This document shows positions 7,537 to 16,119 of a stretch of 64,000 bases of DNA, one piece after another. Source of the DNA: Paenibacillus brevis. GTDB taxonomy: Bacteria; Bacillota; Bacilli; Paenibacillales; Paenibacillaceae. The stretch spans positions 100,472 through 164,471 of the forward strand of contig NZ_JAHLQJ010000014.1 in the NCBI RefSeq assembly GCF_018919145.1, written 5' to 3'. The notes below the pieces were generated by a model, which was not told the DNA's origin, did no database searches, and was given only the letters and a program-made list of their open reading frames with translations. The first letter of the stretch is position 1. Each line of letters begins with the position of its first letter. The position numbers were made by a program, and so were the translations under genes.

Positions 7537-8369
7537 ATATAGCCTTTTCCCCGTGTCCGAACGACACCTTTGTCTTTCATGCTCTGGTTCATGGTCTGGT
7601 TCCTGGTGCGCCGGAATTTGACGTGACCTTTGCGGATATTGATATCACGAACGGGCTTGCCGCCAGTGGGCAAGGCCCCGATATATTAAAGATTTCGTTT
7701 GCCGCCCTCCCCTGGGTCCTGGACGAATATGCACTTCTCCCTTGCGGTGGCGCATTGGGGCGCGGCTGCGGCCCGCTTGTTCTGACCGCCGGAGGCATTG
7801 CCGGTCCGCAGGACTTGTCCGGTCGTAGAGTTGCCGTACCCAGCGAGCGTTCGACCGCTTATCTTCTGTTCCGTCTATGGGCTGCGGCTCACATTCCCGG
7901 CGGCATAGGAGAAATCATCGTCATGCCGTTTGATGAGATTATGCCCGCGGTACAGGACGGAAGCATCGATGCCGGGCTCGTCATCCATGAAGCACGCTTC
8001 ACTTACCCTACTTACGGTCTCCATTTGCTGGCAGATCTCGGCAGTTGGTGGGAAACAGACACCGGGCTCCCGATTCCGCTAGGCGCCATTATAGCACGCC
8101 GTTCCCTTGATCTGGAGGCCCTTAGCGGCTGGATTCAGGAATCGGTGCGCTATGCCTGGCAGCATCCCGAGGCCTCCGCTGAATTTGTTCGTTCTCATGC
8201 CCAAGAGATGGCTCCTGAGGTAACCGAGGCCCATATCGCGCTCTATGTGAATGATTTTACGGAAAATCTCGGAGCTGACGGATATGCTGCTGTTCATGCC
8301 CTGCTGGATCGGGCGGCGCGCGAGGGCATCATACCCGCTGTAAATCCCGAATTATTGAGCTTCAAGTAA
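7533..8369 (+). CDS. mqnD: 1,4-dihydroxy-6-naphthoate synthase MqnD
   Basis: 278 aa, the usual length, with the MqnD opening FSPCPNDTFVFHALVHG and a periplasmic-binding-protein-like fold (RRVAVPSERSTAYLLFRL, then GLVIHEARFTY near residue 150 with the catalytic His). It converts cyclic dehypoxanthine futalosine to 1,4-dihydroxy-6-naphthoate. Its start overlaps the mqnB stop as ATGA. MqnA, MqnC and MqnE are not in the window. A terminator follows at 8391. Confidence 0.95.
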   Translation: MNIAFSPCPNDTFVFHALVHGLVPGAPEFDVTFADIDITNGLAASGQGPDILKISFAALPWVLDEYALLPCGGALGRGCGPLVLTAGGIAGPQDLSGRRVAVPSERSTAYLLFRLWAAAHIPGGIGEIIVMPFDEIMPAVQDGSIDAGLVIHEARFTYPTYGLHLLADLGSWWETDTGLPIPLGAIIARRSLDLEALSGWIQESVRYAWQHPEASAEFVRSHAQEMAPEVTEAHIALYVNDFTENLGADGYAAVHALLDRAAREGIIPAVNPELLSFK

Positions 8370-8390
8370 CTTCAATTCCTATAACATTTG

Positions 8391-8437
8391 AAAGAGCAGA
8401 CCTTCAGGCATTTCGACCTGTAAGTCTGCTCTTTTTT
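8391..8437. terminator. Terminator between the convergent mqnD and SPASM genes
   Basis: Arms AAAGAGCAGAC..CAGG and CCTG..GTCTGCTCTTT, with a T run on the plus strand at 8430-8437 and three T on the minus strand; it probably serves mqnD and perhaps both. Confidence 0.85.
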
Positions 8438-8474
8438 AACATTTCATCGATCTCTTCTATGCTCTCTCCGTTCG

Positions 8475-9356
8475 TTACGCTCCGCCAAACCGTTGCCGGT
8501 ACCCGCATTTCCTGCAGAGCTCCTCAACTGCTGTGCGGCGGGAAAAGCCCTCATAGAGGCGGTTTGCCCGTTCTCCTTCAATGATCTCGGAAAAAGGGGC
8601 TTGGTGGACGTTGCCAAGATTGATAATCCCTTCTCCATCCAGACAGCAAGGTACCACCGTTCCATCCACAAGAATTCCTGCCTGATTTCGCAGTGCATGG
8701 CAGAAGCCCCTTCCTTCGTCTTCCTTTGCATGCAGGCTTGGCCACTCGAACTCATGATCCTGATTCAGATAGATCCGTTCAGCCAGCTTGACTCCACTGC
8801 CGGGAACTACTCTCTCTTCGATCTTATAATCCAGGTCAAACTCCTTTTCGATCATGGCCAAAGTCTCCCGGTTGCGGCTGCGTTGAAGATTCGTTTCATT
8901 ATCCTGTGTCAAATTCCAAAGCCGGAAGGACACCAGCATGTCCGAAATCGAGGTGGCTTCGCGGACAAAGGACAGTACGCTTTGGATGTATCCTTCCCGG
9001 TCCACAGAGCCTTCATGTCCATCAAAGCTGTGCAGCGAGAAATTCATTTGCCGCAGTGCCGGCTTGCCCAGCAACTTCGGAGCCGCCTTACGGATCAAGG
9101 TGCCGTTTGTCGTAATGTTCACCTTAAAGCCCTTTTCCTCGCTGATATCCAGCATTTGATCGAGCTTGGGATGCAGCAGCGGCTCTCCCTTTAAGTGAAA
9201 ATAAATATAATCTGTATGAGGCTTAATCTCGTCAAGAATATGCTTGAACTCCTCCAGCGCGATAAATCGGGCCTGCCGCTGCGTCGGTGGGCAAAAGCTG
9301 CAAGACAAATTGCAAATACTTGTTGTTTCGATATAGAATTTTTTGAACTTTTTCAT
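8475..9356 (-). CDS. Radical SAM/SPASM protein of unknown substrate
   Basis: 293 aa. The SAM-cluster motif CX3CX2C is at residues 15-22 (CNLSCSFC), with HLKGEPLLHPKLD and NITTNGTL as further radical SAM core elements. A C-terminal SPASM-type region holds additional cysteines (CHALRNQAGILV, then PCCLDGEG, then CRKCGYRQRF). Such proteins modify peptides or proteins, but no precursor peptide or partner is obvious beside it. The ribosome site is weak. It lies alone between mqnD and the collagen-like gene. Confidence 0.88.
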   Translation of the reverse strand: MKKFKKFYIETTSICNLSCSFCPPTQRQARFIALEEFKHILDEIKPHTDYIYFHLKGEPLLHPKLDQMLDISEEKGFKVNITTNGTLIRKAAPKLLGKPALRQMNFSLHSFDGHEGSVDREGYIQSVLSFVREATSISDMLVSFRLWNLTQDNETNLQRSRNRETLAMIEKEFDLDYKIEERVVPGSGVKLAERIYLNQDHEFEWPSLHAKEDEGRGFCHALRNQAGILVDGTVVPCCLDGEGIINLGNVHQAPFSEIIEGERANRLYEGFSRRTAVEELCRKCGYRQRFGGA

Positions 9357-9405
9357 AGATTCGTAACCTGCTTTATCCAGTAGTTATTCCATTGTAACTG
9401 ATTTA

Positions 9406-10320
9406 TCACAAACTCCCAACTTCCAATTTCAGCGCAACATGTTCCAGAATGACCGGAGTCCCCGCCCATACTGTATCATTCCCCAGATTCAGCGTCAGGG
9501 TCTGGCCGTTGGTGGTGAAGAGCCTTCCCTCCTGCAGCATGCCGTTGATAAATAAATGATTGTAGCTATTCGATGTCTCCTCGGGAAAATGAGTTATTGC
9601 CGCACCCGCATCATCGGTGAATCGACGGGCTGATAGAATGACGGTTCCGTCCATAGATTCGTCGGCAATATAAAAGTAGCGGCTGGAGGATGGAATAACC
9701 TCTATGGAGGACAGATCAATGGTTCCAGGTATCCCCTGAGGGCCTTGCGGACCTGGAATACCTTGCGGGCCTTCGAGGCCTTGTGGTCCCGGGATGCCTT
9801 GCAGACCTGGCGCACCTTGGGGTCCCTGAGCTCCTGGAGCTCCCTCTGCTCCAGGTACTCCCGCAATTCCTTGCGAGCCTTGTATCCCCCTTGGTCCCGG
9901 AACTCCTTGTAGTCCTTGCTGACCTTGGAATCCCTGCGGTCCCGGTAAACCTTGTGGGCCGGGTGGTCCAGGCACCCCTTGGACCCCTTGTGTTCCCGGT
10001 GTACCTGGGAATCCAGGAGCTCCCTGCTCTCCCGGCATGCCCAGCTGCATCGAAGGATTACCGGTTCCGGCATTTCTTGCAAGCCCCTTGTTCTTTGGAG
10101 TGGAATACCGGTGAGTACATTTCGATACCTTCTGGATATCTCGGCAGCAGACTTTTTTCTTCGCGCGAACTGTTTTACGGCATTGGTGAACCTTCAAGCT
10201 TCCTGCGGCGTTTAGCCGAAGCTTGTATAATCCGGGACCATTGACCTTGACAAGCAATACATGAATCGGTCTGGCTCTCCATTTTTTACGCTTTGTCCTT
10301 GACTGTTTAAAGAGCACCAA
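9406..10320 (-). CDS. Collagen-like repeat protein with DUF4183 C-terminus
   Basis: 304 aa from a TTG at 10320 (GGAGG 10 bases upstream). Three parts are seen: a basic, Cys-containing N-terminus of about 93 residues; 35 uninterrupted Gly-X-Y triplets (residues 94-198, many GPQ and GIP); and a DUF4183 domain (199-304; [30 protein letters not shown]). There is no clear signal peptide. Collagen-like proteins of this build in Bacillales decorate the spore or exosporium, so a spore-surface fibre is the likely role, by inference. It is divergent from another DUF4183 gene. Confidence 0.9.
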   Translation of the reverse strand: MVLFKQSRTKRKKWRARPIHVLLVKVNGPGLYKLRLNAAGSLKVHQCRKTVRAKKKVCCRDIQKVSKCTHRYSTPKNKGLARNAGTGNPSMQLGMPGEQGAPGFPGTPGTQGVQGVPGPPGPQGLPGPQGFQGQQGLQGVPGPRGIQGSQGIAGVPGAEGAPGAQGPQGAPGLQGIPGPQGLEGPQGIPGPQGPQGIPGTIDLSSIEVIPSSSRYFYIADESMDGTVILSARRFTDDAGAAITHFPEETSNSYNHLFINGMLQEGRLFTTNGQTLTLNLGNDTVWAGTPVILEHVALKLEVGSL

Positions 10321-10517
10321 GTTCGAAACACCTCCGGTGAAATCTCACTCCGATATCGTATGCCCAGCAAACTCCTTTGCTCTGGACGAATTTCCCAATT
10401 ATGGGACACAGATTTGCATGCAGTGGAGAATCGCCGTTTCAGTCTCAAGGTAAACATATTACATTATAGAGGATCGATATAATTCGATTCCATTTGCTAG
10501 GAGAGGAGGTGAACGCA

Positions 10518-10931
10518 ATGCCTGTTATTAAACCCTACTTTACTGCTGTATCCTCTGCACCTGTTGCGACGGGAGGAACAGTAACCACGGTGATCACACC
10601 GGATTCCGCCCGCTTCTTGGCCATCATTGACGCTGGAATGATCGGTGCAACAGATACTACGATTGCTGCCGCCAGCTTTGTTGATGATGCGGATGCTCCT
10701 GTTACAGCCTTGCCGGATTTGGGTACCAGCGACTATTTCAACGTATATATCAACGGCACTATTCAGCAAGCTTCATTGTCGACGCTTACGACAGCTTCTC
10801 TTGTACTGGATACCACGGATCTGATTGCCGGTGTACCTGTCGTACTTGAAGTTGTTAGTCTTGCCGGAGTTACCTCTGATATGACAACACCTCCAGATAT
10901 TTCGGCGCCTACAATCACAATTATTACCTAA
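10518..10931 (+). CDS. Stand-alone DUF4183 domain protein
   Basis: 137 aa from ATG 10518, with GAGAGGAGG upstream. It is a DUF4183 domain without collagen repeats: FVDDADAPVTALPD, YFNVYINGTIQQ and AGVPVVLEVVSL align with the C-terminal domain of the divergently transcribed collagen-like protein. It is Thr/Val/Ala-rich and beta-strand-like, and may be a structural protein of the same surface layer. A perfect hairpin follows the stop. Confidence 0.85.
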   Translation: MPVIKPYFTAVSSAPVATGGTVTTVITPDSARFLAIIDAGMIGATDTTIAAASFVDDADAPVTALPDLGTSDYFNVYINGTIQQASLSTLTTASLVLDTTDLIAGVPVVLEVVSLAGVTSDMTTPPDISAPTITIIT

Positions 10932-10963
10932 CTCATTTCCCGGCACCTATGCCATGAACAGAT

Positions 10964-10998
10964 CTGAGGCGCTGTCAGGATCAGACAGCGCCTCAGAA
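10964..10998. terminator. Perfect 14-bp hairpin between convergent genes
   Basis: TCTGAGGCGCTGTC (10964-10977) and its exact complement (10985-10998) around a 7-base loop. There is no T run on either side, so termination is only probable; its place between convergent stops favours it. Confidence 0.6.
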
Positions 10999-11002
10999 TC
11001 AT

Positions 11003-12337
11003 TCAATCTTGTTTCGAACGCTTTCGCTGCTTCCACTCTTCCAGCGTGTAGCTTTCACCGGGCATGCCCAGGATGCTGCTCTTCGGGATGCCAATCTGCT
11101 GTGAGCTGTAAATTCCGGTATGTCCTGAGAAAATATAGCTGATAATGCAAACGATCATCAGATATACGGCTCCCTCGGAGCCAAACAGTTCAATACCCAT
11201 GATGAAGCAGGCCAGCGGCGTATTGGCGGCCCCGCAGAATACCGCAATGAATCCTAATGCGGCCAGGAATGGTGCATACATATGGAGCAGCGTCGACAAA
11301 GAGGAGCCGAGAGCAGCTCCGATAGCAAATAGCGGAGTTACTTCCCCTCCCTGAAATCCTGCACCCAACGTAACGGCTGTAAATAACAGCTTCCAAAGGA
11401 AGGCAAACGGCGTTACTCCTCCTTCTTCAAAGGAGCCTTGAATTAGCGGAATGCCTAATCCCAGATAGTCCCGGGTTCCGGCCACAAATACCAATATAAT
11501 GACTGCCACCCCGCCCGCTGCCGTCTTTAAGACCGGATTTGGAATCAACCGGGTGAACCCTTTTTTTAATGCATGGCATAATTCACTGAAGAGACGGGCA
11601 GTCAAGCCAAACAATATGGCAGCAAAGCAGACCTTTAACAAAACCGCACCGGATAACCCCGGGACCGGCCCCATCTCGTAATGAAGATGCCCTACCTTCC
11701 AGACATAGGTCGCTGTCAAGTTCCCAACGAAGCTTGCTGTAAAGCAAGGTACAAGCGCGCGGTGACTGATCATACCGATCGCTATGACCTCCAGACCAAA
11801 AACTGCACCTGCAAGCGGAGTCCCGAAGACGGAACCAAACCCTCCGCTAATCCCGCACATCAGCAAAAGCTTGCGGTCCTCTGCATCAATGCGAATCAGT
11901 CTGCCAACCCCTTCAGCAAGGCTGCCTCCCATTTGAACTGCTGTCCCTTCTCTGCCCGCAGACCCGCCAAGCAAGTGGGTAACCAGCGTTCCAAATAACA
12001 CCAAGGGCGCCATTCGCAATGGGATGGTTTCCTGTCCTCCCCGCACCTGCTCCAGAATCAGATTGTTGCCCCGACCGCTATTTTTGCCATACCTCATATA
12101 AAGAAAACTAACCAAAGCTCCGCCCAGCGGAAGGAGATATAATAGCCAAGGCTGTTCCATGCGGTACTCTGTCACTGCATCCAGGCCTTTTAGGAACAGG
12201 GCGGATGCGCTTCCCGTTAATATACCGATCAGGGCTCCAAGCACCACCCATTTTAAGAATGAAGCCATCAATCCGGAATAGGATTCCTTATCGGCCCACT
12301 TCGCTAATCTGCTTTTCATATCCGATGCTTTTATCAT
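11003..12337 (-). CDS. ClC-type chloride channel/antiporter
   Basis: 444 aa with about ten membrane helices and no CBS domains. The ClC selectivity block is present as GSAGREGTAVQ near residue 135, keeping the gating Glu of GREG(P); GVVTPLFAIGAALG-like text (EVTPLFAIGAA) appears late as the third motif. The family moves Cl- (or F-) as a channel or in exchange for H+; which cannot be told here. AAGGAGC 9 bases upstream supports the ATG at 12337. Single gene, convergent with the DUF4183 gene. Confidence 0.92.
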   Translation of the reverse strand: MIKASDMKSRLAKWADKESYSGLMASFLKWVVLGALIGILTGSASALFLKGLDAVTEYRMEQPWLLYLLPLGGALVSFLYMRYGKNSGRGNNLILEQVRGGQETIPLRMAPLVLFGTLVTHLLGGSAGREGTAVQMGGSLAEGVGRLIRIDAEDRKLLLMCGISGGFGSVFGTPLAGAVFGLEVIAIGMISHRALVPCFTASFVGNLTATYVWKVGHLHYEMGPVPGLSGAVLLKVCFAAILFGLTARLFSELCHALKKGFTRLIPNPVLKTAAGGVAVIILVFVAGTRDYLGLGIPLIQGSFEEGGVTPFAFLWKLLFTAVTLGAGFQGGEVTPLFAIGAALGSSLSTLLHMYAPFLAALGFIAVFCGAANTPLACFIMGIELFGSEGAVYLMIVCIISYIFSGHTGIYSSQQIGIPKSSILGMPGESYTLEEWKQRKRSKQD

Positions 12338-12421
12338 GCCAATTGCTCCTTATTTCAGCCTTAGGAACATACACCCTTCTTCCCCTTTGCATAGTATAAA
12401 GCAATCCAAGAAGAAAAGGTG

Positions 12422-13519
12422 ATGTCATTGGTAAGTTTTAAACGTGCTTATCTGGTGAAACAGCGTTACGCGGCATCCATGCTCAAAAAACGGGGAATTC
12501 ACGGTGTAGGAGTGGGATACAAGGACCCTGCCAAGCCCCATAAGGGGGCTGCTCTCATTGTATATGCCGACAAAGCCGTGACTACCGCCGCTCCTCGAAC
12601 CAAATCCGGCGCTCCTGTGAGAAGAAAACCGCCGCTTTTGCCTTCTGCAGTTAAGAAGCAGGTACCTGTCCGAATCGTTGGGACAAGGAAATTCCGAAAG
12701 AACGATCTCGACCGCTCTGGCGGACGTTTTCGGCGTAGAATCCGTCCGGTGATAGCCGGTTACAGCGTGGGTACACCCGAGGGATCAGGCACAGCCGGAT
12801 TGATTGTCAGCGTTAAAGGACGTCCGCGGTCCAGGTATATTTTGAGCAACAATCATGTGCTTGTGAACGAGAACAGCAACCGCTATTCTCCCACGCTTCA
12901 ACCGGGGGCGGCTGATAACGGAACAGTAAGGAAAGACCAAATCGGGGTAATGACCCGATACATCAAGCTTCATAAAAACAAACCTAATTATCTGGATGCC
13001 GCGCTCTCCACACCTTTACGCCGTCGCCTGCTCGCTCCCAAGTACGCGGTATTCGGAACCGTTCCGGGATATGTAACCACTTATAAAATCGGAGATCGGC
13101 TGAAGAAGGTAGGCCGAACCTCAGGCGTTGTCTCCGGCCGAGTTGAATCCATTCACACCGATATCCAGGTCGATTACGGCAGCTATGGTAATCTGGGAAC
13201 CATTACCTTCAAGAATCAGAGCGTAATACGCGGCGCAAACCCGGTCTCTCTCTCCGGGGATTCCGGCTCCGTCTGGCTGACCAAATCCGGCAACCAAGCT
13301 GCCGCAGTTAACTTTGCCGGTTCGGATGAAGGACGACTTTCCATTGCCTATCCGATTGACTGGTTCATGAAGGTGTTCGGGACCCGTGTTGCCCGTTCAG
13401 GCCGATCCGTATTGAACACACCTGCCAGAGGGAAGCGGAAATCCTACATGTGTGTCAGACCACTAAATTCTCAAATACGCAAAAAGCTGACTCCGTGTCA
13501 TTGCCATCATCAGCGTTAG
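12422..13519 (+). CDS. Trypsin-like (chymotrypsin-fold) serine peptidase, orphan
   Basis: About 365 aa. The catalytic triad of a chymotrypsin-fold peptidase is visible: His in ILSNNHVLVNEN near residue 142, Asp in YLDAALS near 193, and Ser in LSGDSGSVW near 281. The first ~120 residues are very basic and carry no signal peptide, and the end is CHCHHQR. Family members with the SNNHVL motif are found in many bacteria with unknown targets. The ribosome site is modest (AAGAAAAGG); GTG 12419 is an alternative start. Confidence 0.83.
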   Translation: MSLVSFKRAYLVKQRYAASMLKKRGIHGVGVGYKDPAKPHKGAALIVYADKAVTTAAPRTKSGAPVRRKPPLLPSAVKKQVPVRIVGTRKFRKNDLDRSGGRFRRRIRPVIAGYSVGTPEGSGTAGLIVSVKGRPRSRYILSNNHVLVNENSNRYSPTLQPGAADNGTVRKDQIGVMTRYIKLHKNKPNYLDAALSTPLRRRLLAPKYAVFGTVPGYVTTYKIGDRLKKVGRTSGVVSGRVESIHTDIQVDYGSYGNLGTITFKNQSVIRGANPVSLSGDSGSVWLTKSGNQAAAVNFAGSDEGRLSIAYPIDWFMKVFGTRVARSGRSVLNTPARGKRKSYMCVRPLNSQIRKKLTPCHCHHQR

Positions 13520-13529
13520 GCCTGTAATA

Positions 13530-13558
13530 GAAAAAGAGGAAAGCGAATGCTTTCCTCT
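13530..13558 (-). terminator. Terminator of the SigA-like gene
   Basis: AGAGGAAAGC (minus strand, 13558-13549), loop ATTC, GCTTTCCTCT, then a T run; it begins 6 bases after the stop codon. Confidence 0.9.
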
Positions 13559-13563
13559 CTGCT

Positions 13564-14460
13564 TTATTCCATGAAATCCTTCAACCGCTTGCTGCGGCTT
13601 GGGTGTCTAAGCTTACGCAGAGCCTTTGCTTCAATCTGCCGGATTCGTTCTCTCGTGACTCCGAACTCCTTTCCAACTTCCTCCAGGGTCCGGGTTCTGC
13701 CATCATCCATACCGAAGCGGAGACGAAGAACATTCTCTTCCCGCTCGGTCAGCGTATCAAGCACTTCCTCCAGCTGTTCCTTCAATAACTCATAAGCCGC
13801 CGCTTCCGCAGGAGCAGGAGCATCGTGATCCTCAATAAAATCACCAAGATTTGAGTCATTTTCTTCACCGATTGGAGTCTCAAGCGAGACCGGCTCCTGG
13901 GCGATCTTCATAATCTCCCGAACCTTCTCCGGTGTCAGATCCATCTCTTGCGCGATTTCTTCCGGTGTAGGTTCGCGGCCGATCTCTTGCAGCAGCTGTC
14001 TGGATACCCGGATCAGCTTATTGATCGTCTCCACCATATGCACCGGAATCCGGATCGTTCTCGCTTGGTCGGCAATTGCTCTTGTAATCGCTTGGCGAAT
14101 CCACCAGGTGGCATACGTACTGAATTTAAAACCCTTGGAATAATCGAACTTTTCGACAGCCTTAATTAAGCCCATATTGCCTTCCTGAATCAGATCAAGG
14201 AATACCATTCCCCGACCGACATAGCGACGGGCAATACTAACTACAAGTCGTAGGTTTGCTTCGGCCAGACGCCGTTTGGCTTCCTCATCACCTTGCTCGA
14301 TCCGCTGAGCCAATTGAATTTCTTCATCGGCGGACAGAAGCGGAACTCGTCCGATCTCCTTCAAATACATCCGCACCGGATCATCAATTTTCACGCCCGG
14401 AGGCAATGACAGGTCATCCGTAAAATCAAGTTCATGGTTCTTGGTCAAGTCTTCTGTCAT
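13564..14460 (-). CDS. SigA/RpoD-like primary sigma factor lacking region 1.1
   Basis: 298 aa, about 75 shorter than B. subtilis SigA (about 373). From residue ~20 on it is almost superimposable on SigA: region 1.2 ([14 protein letters not shown]), region 2 ([30 protein letters not shown]), region 3 ([14 protein letters not shown]) and region 4 ([20 protein letters not shown]). Region 1.1, which keeps free sigma-A off DNA, is absent. The gene is single, with GGGTGGGGG before its ATG and its own terminator, and not next to dnaG, unlike normal rpoD. It is therefore probably a second sigma factor of the primary type, though it could be the only sigA. Confidence 0.9.
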   Translation of the reverse strand: MTEDLTKNHELDFTDDLSLPPGVKIDDPVRMYLKEIGRVPLLSADEEIQLAQRIEQGDEEAKRRLAEANLRLVVSIARRYVGRGMVFLDLIQEGNMGLIKAVEKFDYSKGFKFSTYATWWIRQAITRAIADQARTIRIPVHMVETINKLIRVSRQLLQEIGREPTPEEIAQEMDLTPEKVREIMKIAQEPVSLETPIGEENDSNLGDFIEDHDAPAPAEAAAYELLKEQLEEVLDTLTEREENVLRLRFGMDDGRTRTLEEVGKEFGVTRERIRQIEAKALRKLRHPSRSKRLKDFME

Positions 14461-14531
14461 GGTTACAGACCCCCACCCTAATATATGGAAAAATAAATGG
14501 CTGCTCTCTCTCTAACATCGATACACTTTAT

Positions 14532-14560
14532 TTGACAAATCGGCGGTATTATGCTAATAT
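14532..14560 (+). promoter_or_regulatory. Consensus sigma-A promoter facing away from the sigma gene
   Basis: TTGACA (14532-14537), 17-bp spacer with an extended -10 TGC, TAATAT (14555-14560). No coding frame follows; the first terminator is at 14656. Confidence 0.8.
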
Positions 14561-14566
14561 ATAACC

Positions 14567-14685
14567 AATATTGGGTTAAAAATATATGTTTTGACTATCC
14601 GTCATTGTAGCATATCTTAATATTTTTAACAAGGATAATTTCTGTCATTTTATGTAGCGTCGACACGTGCTGTTGACGCTTTTTT
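14567..14685 (+). ncRNA. Candidate small RNA (~119 nt) divergent from the sigma gene
   Basis: Bounded by the promoter at 14532-14560 and a terminator at 14656-14685 (AGCGTCGACA / TGTTGACGCT, then T). Inside, GTTAAAAATAT at 14575-14585 and ATATTTTTAAC at 14620-14630 are exact inverted repeats, which would form a first hairpin. No start codon with a usable frame is present. The call is an inference from promoter, terminator and fold; expression is not known. Confidence 0.5.
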
Positions 14686-14689
14686 CATG

Positions 14690-15330
14690 TTTTTTTCCTT
14701 ATTCCGCCATTCTCGACATATTACGTCTTTCTTCTAAACAAGTGAATCGTTAAGAGATTACAAAGAATCACCGATTACCTAAAATCTTTCGATCTCTGAC
14801 TAACGAAATCCTTCTTTTGAGAAGAACTTTATTTGTCCCCGGATTAACCCGCTTCTTGATACTGTTGACCAGCCTGATCAAAGTATCCTTCATCTTTGGT
14901 GAAGCTATGCAAATTTCTTGGTTAAGGATGAAATTCGGCTCATTGCGAAGCAAATAAAGGCACTTGTCTCGCCGGGTGAACGTCCGTACGTAAGACAGGG
15001 CATAACTTCCAGACACGCGATCGGTATGCATTCCGTTCGTGCGAAAAGCGGATCGACCGAGTTGCTATGCGCACTTTGCCCAAGGCTTGCGCGCATATCC
15101 TGCTGACATGCCACAGGCGGCAAGCTTATTCCAATCAAAGAAATCCGCGAACAACAGCGATCGTAGCAACTCTTCACACGTTGCCCCTCTAACTCGCCTC
15201 TGATATTTAACTATCCTTTGCTATTGCGCCTTTTCCCGTAAATGTGCAACATTACTCCCCAACGAATGAGCATGAGCATAATCAATCTGGTCATGTAGAG
15301 CGAGTGAAGCTCGAAGCAAAACCGGAATGC
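14690..15330. other. 640-bp stretch without a convincing gene
   Basis: No frame here has a good ribosome site. The longest minus-strand frame (14768-15031, 87 codons, containing YALSYVRTFTRRDKCLYLL) shows no family I recognise and may be a gene remnant. The right part holds one arm of the family A repeat (15131-15186). Confidence 0.5.
15131..15186 (+). repeat. Family A repeat, right arm only
   Basis: AATCAAAGAAATCCGCGAAC followed by AACAGCGATCGTAGC and TTCACACGTTGCCC, matching the right arm of the 4597-4802 element with a few changes. No terminal inverted repeat or left arm is seen, so this is a fragment. Confidence 0.75.
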
Positions 15331-15333
15331 CAG

Positions 15334-15984
15334 TCAGACAAGCGAGGGTCCATAGGACTTGACGGCCCGAACCAGATCCTTAGCATTTTGCGCAATCCGC
15401 TCATAGCGTCCTTCCCTCACAAGCGCAGGGTTCACCAGATACCCGCCTATGCCGACTGCAACGGCTCCAGCAGCGAGAAATTCGCGAATATTATCCATTC
15501 GTACTCCTCCCGTCGCCAGCATCGGGATATGATCCAGCGGAGCACGTATTTCCTTTAAATAGCCCACGCCTAATGTAGCCATCGGAAAAATCTTCACCGC
15601 GGTTGCGCCGCCTTTCCACGCTCGGATAATTTCGGTTGGAGTCATTGCCCCCGGAAAAACGGATAGACCCCGGCTTAATGCATACTCGACAACGGATTCA
15701 TCCAGATTCGGGGAGACTAGATATTCGGCGCCGGCAGAGGCCGCTTCCTGAGCTGTCTTAAGATCCAGCACGGTGCCGGCCCCGATTCGCATTCGCTCTC
15801 CGAATTGCTCTCTCCAGTCTGAGATCATCCGGGTTGCTCCCTCCGTATTCATCGTGACCTCTGTAAACACAATTCCGCCTTCGCAAAGAGCATGAGCGAT
15901 TTGATTAGCTCTCTCCTTGGGAATACCGCGCAAAATAGCTACAATCCTCTCCTCTTTTAGTTGATCCAGCAAATTCTTTGACAT
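15334..15984 (-). CDS. eda: Bifunctional KHG/KDPG aldolase
   Basis: 216 aa, usual length. EVTMNTEGA with the active-site Glu, then AVKIFPMATLG near residue 132 with the Schiff-base Lys, and ATGGVRMDNIREFLAAGAVAVGIGGYL binding the phosphate. It cleaves 2-keto-3-deoxy-6-phosphogluconate to pyruvate and glyceraldehyde-3-phosphate (Entner-Doudoroff or hexuronate breakdown). No kdgK or uxu genes are adjacent, so it stands alone here. Confidence 0.95.
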   Translation of the reverse strand: MSKNLLDQLKEERIVAILRGIPKERANQIAHALCEGGIVFTEVTMNTEGATRMISDWREQFGERMRIGAGTVLDLKTAQEAASAGAEYLVSPNLDESVVEYALSRGLSVFPGAMTPTEIIRAWKGGATAVKIFPMATLGVGYLKEIRAPLDHIPMLATGGVRMDNIREFLAAGAVAVGIGGYLVNPALVREGRYERIAQNAKDLVRAVKSYGPSLV

Positions 15985-16119
15985 AAGATTCTCCTCCTCG
16001 GTTCAAAGCATCCTGAATTCTGGACATGGTATACTCTGGCGATATGACATGGGCATTTCGTTTCTTTATAATAGAGAATGAAATCAGAACTACATTTGCC
16101 AATAAAGGAGTAATGAAGG

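Noticed and set aside
9783..10244. Long plus-strand frame opposite the collagen-like gene
   Set aside because: It is the shadow of Gly-X-Y coding repeats, rich in Leu/Pro/Val by codon complement, with no start signals.
14905..15177. 90-codon minus-strand frame with several Cys
   Set aside because: No ribosome site, overlaps another frame and runs into the family A repeat arm.
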